Below are positions 8,267 to 14,857 of a stretch of 64,000 nucleotides of DNA, in pieces. How positions within the stretch are numbered: position 1 is the first letter of the stretch; the number at the start of each line of letters is the position of its first letter. Below the pieces are notes generated by a model, which had not been told where the DNA came from, searched no databases, and was given only the letters and a program-made list of their open reading frames with translations. Source of the stretch: a virus; IMG/VR virus record IMGVR_UViG_3300020421_000006, positions 1 to 64,000 of that record. One strand, given 5' to 3'. The position numbers were made by a program, and so were the translations under genes.

Positions 8267-8623
8267 ATGAGCGAGAGTAGACAACTATTAGGTCCTGTAA
8301 CTTCAATTGTATCTGATTCAGCATATACATATGGTGATAAGAAAAAAGGTGCAGGATATCATAAAAACAATGACGGTGTGCATACAGTTGCGTACTATGT
8401 CAATGCCTTTCAAGGTACTATTAAAGTACAAGGCACACTAGCAGAAGAGCCAGGTGAGAATGACTGGGTAGATGTAATAGAATGGGGTGGTGATAGTACT
8501 TATTACGGCCAAGGAATAGAAGATTACATAGGCACACAGACGTTTACAGGCAAGTTTATATGGCTAAGAGCAGGTCATAACGTTCAAGACGGGCAAATAG
8601 TCCAGGTCCTTTATAACTACTAA
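8267..8623 (+). CDS. Hypothetical small beta-rich protein, probably virion-associated
   Basis: 118 residues, Gly/Tyr/Trp-rich with alternating beta pattern (NAFQGTIKVQGTLAEEPG; TGKFIWLRAGHNVQDGQI), similar in character to small phage decoration or fibre domains. No Cys and no signal peptide. Expressed from a late-type motif just before its ATG, supporting a structural role. The assignment is by character only; no family is recognised. Confidence 0.65.
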   Translation: MSESRQLLGPVTSIVSDSAYTYGDKKKGAGYHKNNDGVHTVAYYVNAFQGTIKVQGTLAEEPGENDWVDVIEWGGDSTYYGQGIEDYIGTQTFTGKFIWLRAGHNVQDGQIVQVLYNY

Positions 8624-8625
8624 GT

Positions 8626-8654
8626 TTGATTAATAACGCTAAATACAGTATAAT
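8626..8654 (+). promoter_or_regulatory. Promoter: TTGATT-N17-TATAAT, overlapping late motif
   Basis: -35 TTGATT at 8626-8631, 17-base spacer, perfect -10 TATAAT at 8649-8654. A late-like GCTAAATA lies inside at 8638-8645. Either would give a leader with GAGAGGA before the ATG at 8674, so this gene may be read both early and late. Confidence 0.6.
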
Positions 8655-8673
8655 CTTGTAAAGAGAGGATACT

Positions 8674-9054
8674 ATGCGCGATCTATTGAAAAAACTAGAG
8701 TCAATTGAAACAGTAACAGAGATCAGTGATCTCGAAGAACAAACATTTAATGGTGAAGAATTCTTTGAATACTATGGCTATTTGCCATGGCACGAAGATG
8801 TTCCCGTTGAAGAAGCAGAATACCAAGGACGTAAAGTATCGCTAGGTAAACCAATGCGTGGCGATGTTAAGAAATTCAAAGTATATGTAAGAGATCCCAA
8901 AACTAAAAATATTAAAAAAGTAAACTTTGGTGATCCTAATATGCGTATTAAAAAGTCTAACCCAAAGAGACGTAAAAGTTTCCGTGCTAGACACAATTGT
9001 TCAAACCCAGGACCACGTACTAAAGCACGTTACTGGTCATGTAGGAAATGGTAA
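8674..9054 (+). CDS. Putative packaged protein with C-terminal RARHNC/YWSC module
   Basis: 126 residues. The N terminus MRDLLKKLESIE resembles short capsid-targeting helices. After an acidic linker containing VEEAEYQG comes a basic C-terminal module of about 60 residues: KFKVYVRDPKTKNIKKVNFG, then SFRARHNCSNPGPRTKARYW and a final SCRKW. Two conserved Cys and many Arg/Lys suggest nucleic-acid or metal binding. First gene of an island of similar proteins; own promoter upstream, strong GAGAGG site. Function unknown; packaging is inferred. Confidence 0.7.
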   Translation: MRDLLKKLESIETVTEISDLEEQTFNGEEFFEYYGYLPWHEDVPVEEAEYQGRKVSLGKPMRGDVKKFKVYVRDPKTKNIKKVNFGDPNMRIKKSNPKRRKSFRARHNCSNPGPRTKARYWSCRKW

Positions 9055-9055
9055 T

Positions 9056-9394
9056 ATGTTATTAAAAGAACTTTTCTCTCCTATCGGTGCCCCTAATGAT
9101 AAAGAAGATGATATTAACTGGCACGACGATTTGAAAGTGTTTATGGACAATGACAATGAAGTTATGTCTACTGTAATGTTTCCAGCAATTAAGAAACATG
9201 AAAAATACAGAGGACATCCAAATGCTTATAAAATTTATATAAAGCCTGTGGAAAAATGTTGTGATATGTATTGCAACAAATTTGGTGTCGATAAACCAGA
9301 AGAAAAGTTTTCTAGAGAAAACATGATTTCATTAGCAAGACAAATTGCTAAAGAGCAAGAGATGCATTTAGAGAACGGCGACTATGAGAATTAA
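9056..9394 (+). CDS. Putative packaged protein, 112 aa
   Basis: ATG one base after the previous stop, with AGGAAATGG upstream; the frame extends further 5' but that would overlap the previous gene. N terminus MLLKELFSPIGAPND is close in pattern to T4 Alt (MELITELFDE). Middle is acidic, followed by KPVEKCCDMYCNKFGV with three Cys, then a helical tail. Overlaps the next gene by 11 bases. No enzyme motif. Confidence 0.65.
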   Translation: MLLKELFSPIGAPNDKEDDINWHDDLKVFMDNDNEVMSTVMFPAIKKHEKYRGHPNAYKIYIKPVEKCCDMYCNKFGVDKPEEKFSRENMISLARQIAKEQEMHLENGDYEN

Positions 9395-10004
9395 TGAAAT
9401 ATTTTTAACTGAAGATGATGCCGATAAGCATATGACTTTTTGCTTTGGCAGATTCAATCCACCTACACTTGGACATAAAGAAGTTTTTAAGTCAATGAAG
9501 AAAGCTGGTGGCGAATTAGAAATATATACTAGCCAAACACAAGACGCAAAAAAGAATCCTTTAGACTATTCAACCAAAGTAGACTTTATTAGAAAAGTAC
9601 ATCCTGACTTTGCAAACAACGTTGTAGAAAACACAGACTTGAATACACTACCTAAAATTTGTACTTCATTACATGAAAGAGGTTACAATCATATAACATT
9701 TGTTGCAGGAAGTGATCGTCTTGAGATGATGTCTAAACTTATAAAAGATTATAACGGTGTCGAAGGAAAAGGACACGGTTACTATAAATTTGAAACAATG
9801 AATTTTGAATCTAGCGGACAACGTGAAGATGGTTCAGATGGCGTAGAAGGTATTAGTGGAACAATGGCAAGAGCCGATGCTGCTAACGGAGACATAAACA
9901 AATTTGCACAACATACCGGTGCAGGAGAACATGCAGATGAATTATACGCTGCGGTTAGAAAAGGTATGGGGATCAATGATAACACAGGGGAAAATGATGA
10001 ATAA
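9384..10004 (+). CDS. Nucleotidyltransferase-fold enzyme with capsid-targeting-like N terminus
   Basis: 206 residues. After MRINEIFLTEDDADKH comes the HIGH-superfamily nucleotide-binding motif in FCFGRFNPPTLGHKEVF (T-x-G-H form), and later GISGTMARADA, matching the ISSTxxR motif of NMN adenylyltransferase, PPAT and related cytidylyltransferases. Reaction is therefore transfer of a nucleotide to a phosphorylated substrate; the substrate is unknown (NMN is possible). Enzymes of this type with an extra N-terminal helix occur in other large myoviruses. Placed among putative packaged proteins, so it may be injected with the DNA. Overlaps the next gene. Confidence 0.75.
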   Translation: MRINEIFLTEDDADKHMTFCFGRFNPPTLGHKEVFKSMKKAGGELEIYTSQTQDAKKNPLDYSTKVDFIRKVHPDFANNVVENTDLNTLPKICTSLHERGYNHITFVAGSDRLEMMSKLIKDYNGVEGKGHGYYKFETMNFESSGQREDGSDGVEGISGTMARADAANGDINKFAQHTGAGEHADELYAAVRKGMGINDNTGENDE

Positions 10005-10500
10005 AGAATCAGCATATGATCATCCACATGGAGCGAAGCTATCTCGTATCGGCAGAGTTCTTATGGACAAGGCTGTCACTACTAAAGACGATGCATTATC
10101 ATTAGTGCTTTCAAGAGTAGGTGACGAACTAACACGCTATGGTGCGCCAGGCGGAGCAAGAAATATTGAAGAACTAGTTAAACGTTGTAAACTGCCACAA
10201 GAAAAAATTATGAAATTAATGAAGTGGGCAGAAAGTCAAAAGGACGTTTTAGACAAAGTTAAAAATCCACCTGATAATCCAGACATGGATAAACCAGGAC
10301 ACGAGGAAGAAGAATCATTTTGTCCAGAATGTGCTAAGCCAAGATTCACAGCAATGCCAGAGCATATTCAACAACAGTACGAAAGCATCAACGAAGAAAA
10401 GCAAAAAGGCGTTGACGGCAAAGTATGTTGGAAAGGATATAAAAGAATGGGCACCAAGAAGAAGGGTGGCAAAACAGTAGACAACTGCGTTAAGATGTAA
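9994..10500 (+). CDS. Putative packaged protein with CxxC and C-terminal CWKGYKRMG module
   Basis: Start chosen at ATGATG 9994, just after CAGGGGAA and overlapping the upstream stop; the frame is open further 5'. 168 residues: helical N half (SRVGDELTRYGAPGG), an acidic linker, a zinc-knuckle-like FCPECAKPRF, then SINEEKQKG followed by the basic module VCWKGYKRMGTKKKGG ending TVDNCVKM. The last module has two Cys and resembles modules at the C termini of other marine phage proteins. Stop and next start overlap (TAATG). Function unknown. Confidence 0.65.
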   Translation: MMNKESAYDHPHGAKLSRIGRVLMDKAVTTKDDALSLVLSRVGDELTRYGAPGGARNIEELVKRCKLPQEKIMKLMKWAESQKDVLDKVKNPPDNPDMDKPGHEEEESFCPECAKPRFTAMPEHIQQQYESINEEKQKGVDGKVCWKGYKRMGTKKKGGKTVDNCVKM

Positions 10501-10700
10501 TGTCTGAATTAGACGATATTGTTAGACTTGCCGGTATAAATGAATTCAAAGGTTACACACCTTGGGAAGGCAGCAATATTAGTATTAGTGGTAATGAAAA
10601 GGGAGAACTAATGAAGAAGCATAAGATTGAACCAGGCACCCCTGAATGGTTTAAGTTATGGTTTTCATTACCTAAGTTCACAGGTGAGAAACCGATATGA
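10500..10700 (+). CDS. Small conserved protein, 66 aa
   Basis: Begins MSELDDIVRLAGINEFKGY and ends with PGTPEWFKLWFSLP. No Cys. The sequence looks like a compact conserved domain rather than a random ORF, with overlap of both neighbours (TAATG upstream; GATATGA downstream). The N terminus could serve as a capsid-targeting helix, as proposed for its neighbours. Function unknown. Confidence 0.65.
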   Translation: MSELDDIVRLAGINEFKGYTPWEGSNISISGNEKGELMKKHKIEPGTPEWFKLWFSLPKFTGEKPI

Positions 10701-11791
10701 GATCATTTGAATTTGTATCTGAAAAAGCAGTAAGCAAAAAGCAACAGCAGTTCTTTGGTATAGTAAGAGCTATGCAAAAGGGCGACATGAAAAAAGGCGG
10801 CGAAGCCGGTGAAGTTGCTAAAGATATGAAAGTTTCTGATGTAAAGGACTTTGCTAAAACAAAGCATAAAGGATTGCCTACAAAGAAAACATCTGAAGAA
10901 GCAGCAGGTGTTGGTATCGTAACAAAACAAAATGCTACCGCAGACGTTCCAGTTGGCGGAGAGTATATGAATGTTAAGAAACTGTTTCCTAAAAACAAAA
11001 AGAAAAAAACTAAAGAAGACAGTGTACAAGAACTTGTTGTAAAACAGCAACGTCCTAAAATTGATGTTATTAATAACATAGCAATGAGAAAAGATAATAA
11101 TCCTTTTCCGTTAAGTTATAAAGATACAGGCGGTGCAAGTTCAGGCGGCATGGTATACATTACTCCAGAAAATGCTAAAAAGTTTATACAGTTTTATGAT
11201 AGACGTGCAGAAGACGAACAGCAACTAATGCTACAGGCACTAAAAAGTGTTTCAGGCTTAAAAAACTTGTTTAACAATCTTGGACTTGAAGTTGCAAAAA
11301 TTGAAGCAACAAAAGAAGAAAATTACGAAAGAGAAGATTTACCCCAAATTAAAAATAAGCACCTAGAACATATTAGACATACTGTAGAGACAGTAGAGAT
11401 CGGTGACATTATTCCAGTACAAAATGAATTTGTTCTTGAAAATTTTAAAAAGCAAATAGATAAAATTTCAGAAGGTTCATATGCTCCTATTATTGTAGAT
11501 TGCAATAACAAAATTATCAACGGACATCATAGATATGCTGCATTACAAATGCTAGGTGAAACTAATGTAAACGTTGCTAAATTGTTTTTAACTGTAAATG
11601 CAGTAGTTGAAAACTTTGCTGACGGTAAAAAGAAAGGCAAAAGCAGACCAGGACGAGTAAAGAAGTCTGGTGCTAGTTGTAACGGATCAGTTACAAGCCT
11701 ACGTAAAAAAGCAAAGAATGCAGGTGGTGAAAAAGGTAGAATGTATCACTGGTGTGCTAATATGAAATCAGGTCGTAAAAAGGGTAAATAG
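10697..11791 (+). CDS. Multidomain protein: DUF3008, ParB-like nuclease domain, basic Cys module
   Basis: 364 residues in modules. 1-10: MRSFEFVSEK, capsid-targeting-like. About 11-65: DUF3008 pattern (SKKQQQFFGIVRAMQKG; DFAKTKHKGLPTKK). About 70-85: EEAAGVGIVTKQNATAD. About 121-200: helical module. About 225-300: ParB/sulfiredoxin-like domain with NGHHRYAALQMLG, the GxHR motif that binds nucleotide. 308-364: KSRPGRVKKSGASCNGSVT to MYHWCANMKSGRKKGK, strongly basic with two Cys. The combination suggests a DNA- or nucleotide-acting protein carried in the capsid. Packaging and substrate are inferred. Confidence 0.75.
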   Translation: MRSFEFVSEKAVSKKQQQFFGIVRAMQKGDMKKGGEAGEVAKDMKVSDVKDFAKTKHKGLPTKKTSEEAAGVGIVTKQNATADVPVGGEYMNVKKLFPKNKKKKTKEDSVQELVVKQQRPKIDVINNIAMRKDNNPFPLSYKDTGGASSGGMVYITPENAKKFIQFYDRRAEDEQQLMLQALKSVSGLKNLFNNLGLEVAKIEATKEENYEREDLPQIKNKHLEHIRHTVETVEIGDIIPVQNEFVLENFKKQIDKISEGSYAPIIVDCNNKIINGHHRYAALQMLGETNVNVAKLFLTVNAVVENFADGKKKGKSRPGRVKKSGASCNGSVTSLRKKAKNAGGEKGRMYHWCANMKSGRKKGK

Positions 11792-11795
11792 TAAT
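11785..11795 (+). promoter_or_regulatory. Late motif TAAATA, ATG at predicted +1
   Basis: TAAATA 11785-11790 then five bases (GTAAT) then ATG 11796, identical to the element at 8256-8266. It overlaps the TAG of the preceding gene, and no ribosome-binding site is present. Confidence 0.5.
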
Positions 11796-12086
11796 ATGAA
11801 ACTTAATGAATTATTCAATGCCATTGAGCAAAATAAAAAGAGAATGGAATCTGCTACAGCAGGTGCTACAGCTTCTGGCAATATAGCAACAGTTGTAAGT
11901 CCACAACTTGCTATAGGAAAAGGCTCAATTGGTAATAAAAGTTATACAGGTTCTCCAGGAAAAAGCGGTACAAGTGCGCCTAAACCGCCTAAAACTGTGC
12001 AGAAGAAGAAAAAAGACGGCACAGCAGTAAATGCACTAGACATGAAAGGAAACATTTTTGGTGGCGGCGCTGCGCTCAAAAGATAA
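11796..12086 (+). CDS. Putative small packaged protein, 96 aa
   Basis: N terminus MKLNELFNAIEQNKKRME is Alt-like (MELITELFDE in T4). The rest is Gly/Ser/Lys-rich and low in structure: GNIATVVSPQLAIGKG, then SYTGSPGKSGTSAPKPP and a KKKKDG stretch, ending NIFGGGAALKR. Basic and disordered like T4 internal proteins. Preceded by a late-type motif with no Shine-Dalgarno. Stop overlaps the next gene's late motif. Confidence 0.65.
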   Translation: MKLNELFNAIEQNKKRMESATAGATASGNIATVVSPQLAIGKGSIGNKSYTGSPGKSGTSAPKPPKTVQKKKKDGTAVNALDMKGNIFGGGAALKR

Positions 12087-12094
12087 ATATTAGT
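12082..12094 (+). promoter_or_regulatory. Late promoter GATAAATA, ATG at predicted +1
   Basis: GATAAATA (12082-12089) matches T4 TATAAATA in 7 of 8 bases. Five bases (TTAGT) separate it from ATG 12095, and there is no ribosome-binding site. Confidence 0.55.
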
Positions 12095-12385
12095 ATGGAA
12101 AAGAAGCCCGATCATGAAGCCACAATGGCAAAAGCAGAATTAGCAAACGTTGCTAAGAACGCCATTGCGCTATATAAAATGATTGAGCCAGGCGACGAAT
12201 TACAAGGTTGGATTAGCAGTTATATTACTCTATCTAACGATTACTTAGATTCTGTTCGTGAAAGAATGGAGTATGAGATTCAGGCAGATAATGCTATGAA
12301 TAAAGGAGAACGAGAATACGAAGCTGGGACTTGCGAAAGTATTCGAGATAAACTAACAACAGAGTGGGAGCTCTTAAAAGGATAG
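12095..12385 (+). CDS. Small helical conserved protein, 96 aa
   Basis: All-helical appearance: DHEATMAKAELANVAKNAI, MIEPGDELQGWISSYITL, SNDYLDSVRERMEYEI. The order (helix with MAKAEL, GD.LQGW turn, helix with DYL) is the kind of small domain found alone or as a C-terminal module in marine phage proteins. No catalytic residues seen. Lies within the putative cargo island; preceded by a late motif five bases before its ATG. Confidence 0.65.
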   Translation: MEKKPDHEATMAKAELANVAKNAIALYKMIEPGDELQGWISSYITLSNDYLDSVRERMEYEIQADNAMNKGEREYEAGTCESIRDKLTTEWELLKG

Positions 12386-12389
12386 CATC

Positions 12390-13808
12390 ATGGACTTTAG
12401 AAATTTATTAAACAAACTTCCAAGAGAGGAAGCAAAAAACGAAAACACATTTGACGGTACGCTAGAAAGTATAGCAAGAGCCGCTAACGTTGATTATAAA
12501 CCACAAGCAGTTGTATTTGAAGGTTATACAGATGACGAAGTTAGAGAACTTTGCCATTCAAAAGACCACGATTGTGCAACAACTGTTAACCATCCATTAT
12601 ATGGTAAAGGTAAACCAGTTTACGAAAGTCATGCTATTCCAGATGACTACGGTAATGTTGAGTGGTACGATGTACAATTTAAACACGGTGTAGAAAAGAA
12701 AGTTCCAGCAGCAGACATGGAAATTGTTACACTAGAAGAACACGGTGCTGCTAAACCTAAAAAGAAAAAAGCCAAAGAAGATGCTAAAGTTGAAAAAGAT
12801 TCTAAGTCCAAAGAAGTAAAAGAATCAGATGACGAAGTTGCAAAAACTGTAAACGAAGAGCTATCCGAAAAAGACAAAGATACAGAATTTGCAGCATGGC
12901 TTAAGAAAACTCACAACAAAGATGTTGAAGGTTTGAAAGGCGATGAGTACGTTAAAGTATCTAAAGAGTTCCAATCATCTAAAAAGAAAGAAGAGTCATT
13001 TAGAGCTAAGTTCGATGACATGGTTGCTGAAGCAGGTAAGCCAGACTTTTTAGACTTAGACAAAGACGGTAACAAGAAAGAGCCAATGAAGAAAGCTGCT
13101 AAAGATGCTAAAGGCGGCAAGAAGTCAGGCAAAAAAGAAATGTCAGATAAGCAAAAGAAATTCTTCGGCAAAAAGAAAGAGTCAGTTGAAGAAGCAGCAG
13201 ACGTAATTACAGCAGAAAAAATGCCTAAGAAGAAAGACATTTTAATGATGTGCAGCAAAGGTATGAAAGTAAATGAAATTTGCAAGAAGTATCCAAACTG
13301 TGATCAAAAGAAATTAAAAGAGATGTGCGAAGCATGTATGTCTGAAGTTAAAGCAAAGAAAACTAACGAGTCAGTTAACGAAGCAAAAGACGGCAAGATG
13401 CCATCCAAAGCACACATAAAGAAAATGTGTAAAGACGGTAAGTCTAAAGCAGAAATTTGCAAAATGCATCCAGACTGTGATCAAAAGAAATTAAAAGACA
13501 TGATCGACGATTGCAAAAAAGACATGAAAGAATCAGTTAACGAGTCAGTTGAAGTTATTAAAGATCCTTCAAACATGTCATTTGTTGAAATGCTAAAACT
13601 TGTAAAAGAAAGCGGTGGACAACAGCAAATTGATCCAGTTGACGAAACACTTTGGAACTGGGCTCAAAGAGTTGCTACTTCAAAAGTTGAAGAGTCAAAC
13701 AAAGCAGAAATTTTTGCAGGATTGATTTACGAGCGTAACGGTGGACGTTTTGAAATGTATGACGTTATGGACGAAGACGGACTTACTGAGTCAAAAAAAA
13801 AGGACTGA
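12390..13808 (+). CDS. Lys/Glu-rich multi-module protein with two Cys repeats, possible polyprotein
   Basis: 472 residues; N terminus MDFRNLLNKLPREEA. Residues 50-118: Cys/His module (CHSKDHDCATTVNHP; VEWYDVQFKHGVEKKVP). 119-210: extended K/E-rich linker. 211-250: MVAEAGKPDFLDLDKDG module. 278-316 and 337-375: two copies of a Cys module containing EICK and CDQKKLK. 395-465: acidic module with LWNWAQRVA. Modules are often preceded by V-x-E-A (MVAEA, SVEEA, SVNEA), resembling prohead-protease sites. The gene stops after a run of nine A; a -1 shift would add a 38-residue Cys-rich tail. SD AAGGA upstream. Confidence 0.75.
   Translation: MDFRNLLNKLPREEAKNENTFDGTLESIARAANVDYKPQAVVFEGYTDDEVRELCHSKDHDCATTVNHPLYGKGKPVYESHAIPDDYGNVEWYDVQFKHGVEKKVPAADMEIVTLEEHGAAKPKKKKAKEDAKVEKDSKSKEVKESDDEVAKTVNEELSEKDKDTEFAAWLKKTHNKDVEGLKGDEYVKVSKEFQSSKKKEESFRAKFDDMVAEAGKPDFLDLDKDGNKKEPMKKAAKDAKGGKKSGKKEMSDKQKKFFGKKKESVEEAADVITAEKMPKKKDILMMCSKGMKVNEICKKYPNCDQKKLKEMCEACMSEVKAKKTNESVNEAKDGKMPSKAHIKKMCKDGKSKAEICKMHPDCDQKKLKDMIDDCKKDMKESVNESVEVIKDPSNMSFVEMLKLVKESGGQQQIDPVDETLWNWAQRVATSKVEESNKAEIFAGLIYERNGGRFEMYDVMDEDGLTESKKKD
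13221..13337 (+). repeat. Internal protein repeat, copy 1
   Basis: Encodes residues 278-316: MPKKKDILMMC, MKVNEICKKYPNCDQKKLK, CEAC. Pairs with the copy 177 bases downstream; the two share the Cys spacing and the CDQKKLK core. Confidence 0.75.
13398..13514 (+). repeat. Internal protein repeat, copy 2
   Basis: Encodes residues 337-375: MPSKAHIKKMC, KSKAEICKMHPDCDQKKLK, DDC. The DNA stretch encoding the shared CDQKKLK core is nearly identical in both copies, suggesting recent duplication. Confidence 0.75.
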
Positions 13809-13918
13809 GTGAAGCAAAAGCAGGCTATTGCTCAGATGAGTGTTGCGGTGCAGATGTAAAAGCAGCAGACTGTAATTGCAAACCGACTTGTAAGCATTGT
13901 GATTGTAATGCAAAATAA
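13793..13918 (+). other. A9 slippery run and out-of-frame Cys-rich extension
   Basis: Nine A at 13793-13801, then the zero-frame stop at 13806. Slipping back one base continues into an open frame ending TAA 13918 and encoding KGLSEAKAGYCSDECC, then GADVKAADCNCKPTCKHC, ending DCNAK: eight Cys in 38 residues. The coding character (GLSEA site-like motif and the Cys pattern) makes this a real domain. Programmed -1 frameshifting, transcript slippage or a one-base homopolymer error could each account for it. Confidence 0.7.
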
Positions 13919-13945
13919 GTAAAAAGAATTAACCAAAATTAAACT

Positions 13946-13977
13946 AAAGCCAGTTATTAACTTGACTGGCTTTTTTT
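13946..13977 (+). terminator. Rho-independent terminator
   Basis: Perfect 9-bp stem AAAGCCAGT / ACTGGCTTT with a 10-base loop, followed by further T residues to 13977. Closes the cargo-island transcript. Confidence 0.88.
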
Positions 13978-13990
13978 ATGACTATATAAT
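13962..13990 (+). promoter_or_regulatory. Sigma70-type promoter TTGACT-N17-TATAAT
   Basis: The -35 (13962-13967) lies in the loop and 3' arm of the terminator, the spacer is exactly 17 and the -10 TATAAT (13985-13990) is perfect. Reads the DsbA-like gene at 14016, which has a CAGGAG site. Confidence 0.8.
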
Positions 13991-14015
13991 AGTACTTCAA
14001 CCAGGAGAATAATTT

Positions 14016-14294
14016 ATGTCAAAAATGTACGGGCCAGAAGAAAAGGCTAAACTAGAGAGATTGATCAAAGAAGGTTCAAATGTTCTACGTGAAGTAGAGG
14101 ATCTTAATGAAGGTCTTAAGGATACTGTAAAAGCAGTAGCAGAAGAACTACAGATCAAACCATCAGTAATTAATAAAGCAATTAAAATTGCTCACAAAGA
14201 CGATTGGGCTAAACACTTAGAAGAGTGGGAAGACATCGAAGGCATTCTTGGAATCACAAATAATTTACCGTCCGGTAATACCGAGAGTGAATAA
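14016..14294 (+). CDS. dsbA: DsbA-like dsDNA-binding protein
   Basis: 92 residues. The core LKDTVKAVAEELQIKPSVI followed by NKAIKIAHKDDWAKHLEEW matches the pattern of T4 DsbA (RAKDELGVDGKMFNRLLALYHKDN), a small double-stranded DNA-binding protein linked to late-promoter regions. It is acidic at both ends, with a helical DNA-binding middle. It has its own strong promoter directly behind a terminator, so it heads a new transcription unit that reaches DNA polymerase. Assignment rests on pattern similarity alone. Confidence 0.65.
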   Translation: MSKMYGPEEKAKLERLIKEGSNVLREVEDLNEGLKDTVKAVAEELQIKPSVINKAIKIAHKDDWAKHLEEWEDIEGILGITNNLPSGNTESE

Positions 14295-14576
14295 TTGGAA
14301 AAGATAAAACACTTTTGGATAGACAGTTATAAGTCTGACACCACAGCATTTGGTTTTGAGCTAGTTAGTTTTATCTTTACAGTAATAGCAAGTCTAACAC
14401 TTGCTTTTAATGCACAAGATCCAAATATGGTTATTATATATCCATTTTTCTTTGTAGGTAGTGTAACACAGTGCTACGCATCAGTAAGACGTGGTGCTGC
14501 TTGGGTTATGCTACTAACAGGGTACTTTGCATGTATAAACGTTTTTGGCTTTCTTGTTGCACTTAATATAATTTAG
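14295..14576 (+). CDS. Small membrane protein, 93 aa, TTG start
   Basis: TTG directly follows the upstream TAA with no intervening base. The product has three membrane helices (LVSFIFTVIASLTLAF, MVIIYPFFFVGSVTQCYA, AAWVMLLTGYFACINVFGFL) after a short charged N terminus. No transporter motif recognised. The absence of an ATG alternative before the first helix supports the TTG start. Its stop lies 3 bases before a strong promoter. Confidence 0.65.
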   Translation: MEKIKHFWIDSYKSDTTAFGFELVSFIFTVIASLTLAFNAQDPNMVIIYPFFFVGSVTQCYASVRRGAAWVMLLTGYFACINVFGFLVALNII

Positions 14577-14579
14577 TAC

Positions 14580-14608
14580 TTGACATTAACCTAAAAATAT
14601 CGTATAAT
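14580..14608 (+). promoter_or_regulatory. Perfect sigma70 promoter TTGACA-N17-TATAAT
   Basis: -35 TTGACA 14580-14585 and -10 TATAAT 14603-14608 with a 17-base spacer: full consensus. The ATG at 14615 falls at about +1, so the first gene may be leaderless; DNA polymerase lies downstream. Confidence 0.9.
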
Positions 14609-14614
14609 ACATGT

Positions 14615-14839
14615 ATGATATTAAAATCAGATATATTTTTAAAATGGACTGCCACGGTTATTCTAATACTTGGCACAGGCATTAATGCTTTAGGATTTTA
14701 TCCTGCAGGGCCTGTTGTATTAGTACTTGGTAGTTTCATTTGGTTAATCGTAAGTTGTATGTGGAACGAACCTGCACTAATTGTAACTAACCTTACATTA
14801 GCATTAGTTGGTGTAGCCGGTTTACTATACACACTGTAA
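14615..14839 (+). CDS. Small membrane protein, 74 aa
   Basis: Almost entirely hydrophobic: WTATVILILGTGINALGF, then PAGPVVLVLGSFIWLIVSC, and VTNLTLALVGVAGLLYTL, giving three probable helices. No charged motif or family recognised. ATG is six bases after a consensus -10 box with no ribosome-binding site, suggesting leaderless translation. It is the first gene of the polymerase transcript. Confidence 0.65.
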   Translation: MILKSDIFLKWTATVILILGTGINALGFYPAGPVVLVLGSFIWLIVSCMWNEPALIVTNLTLALVGVAGLLYTL

Positions 14840-14857
14840 GTAGAAAGATAAGTATTA

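Noticed and set aside
13200-13540. Two Cys repeats as a CRISPR-like or DNA-level repeat array
   Set aside because: Only two copies, in frame, with conserved protein sequence but diverged DNA; this is a protein-domain duplication.
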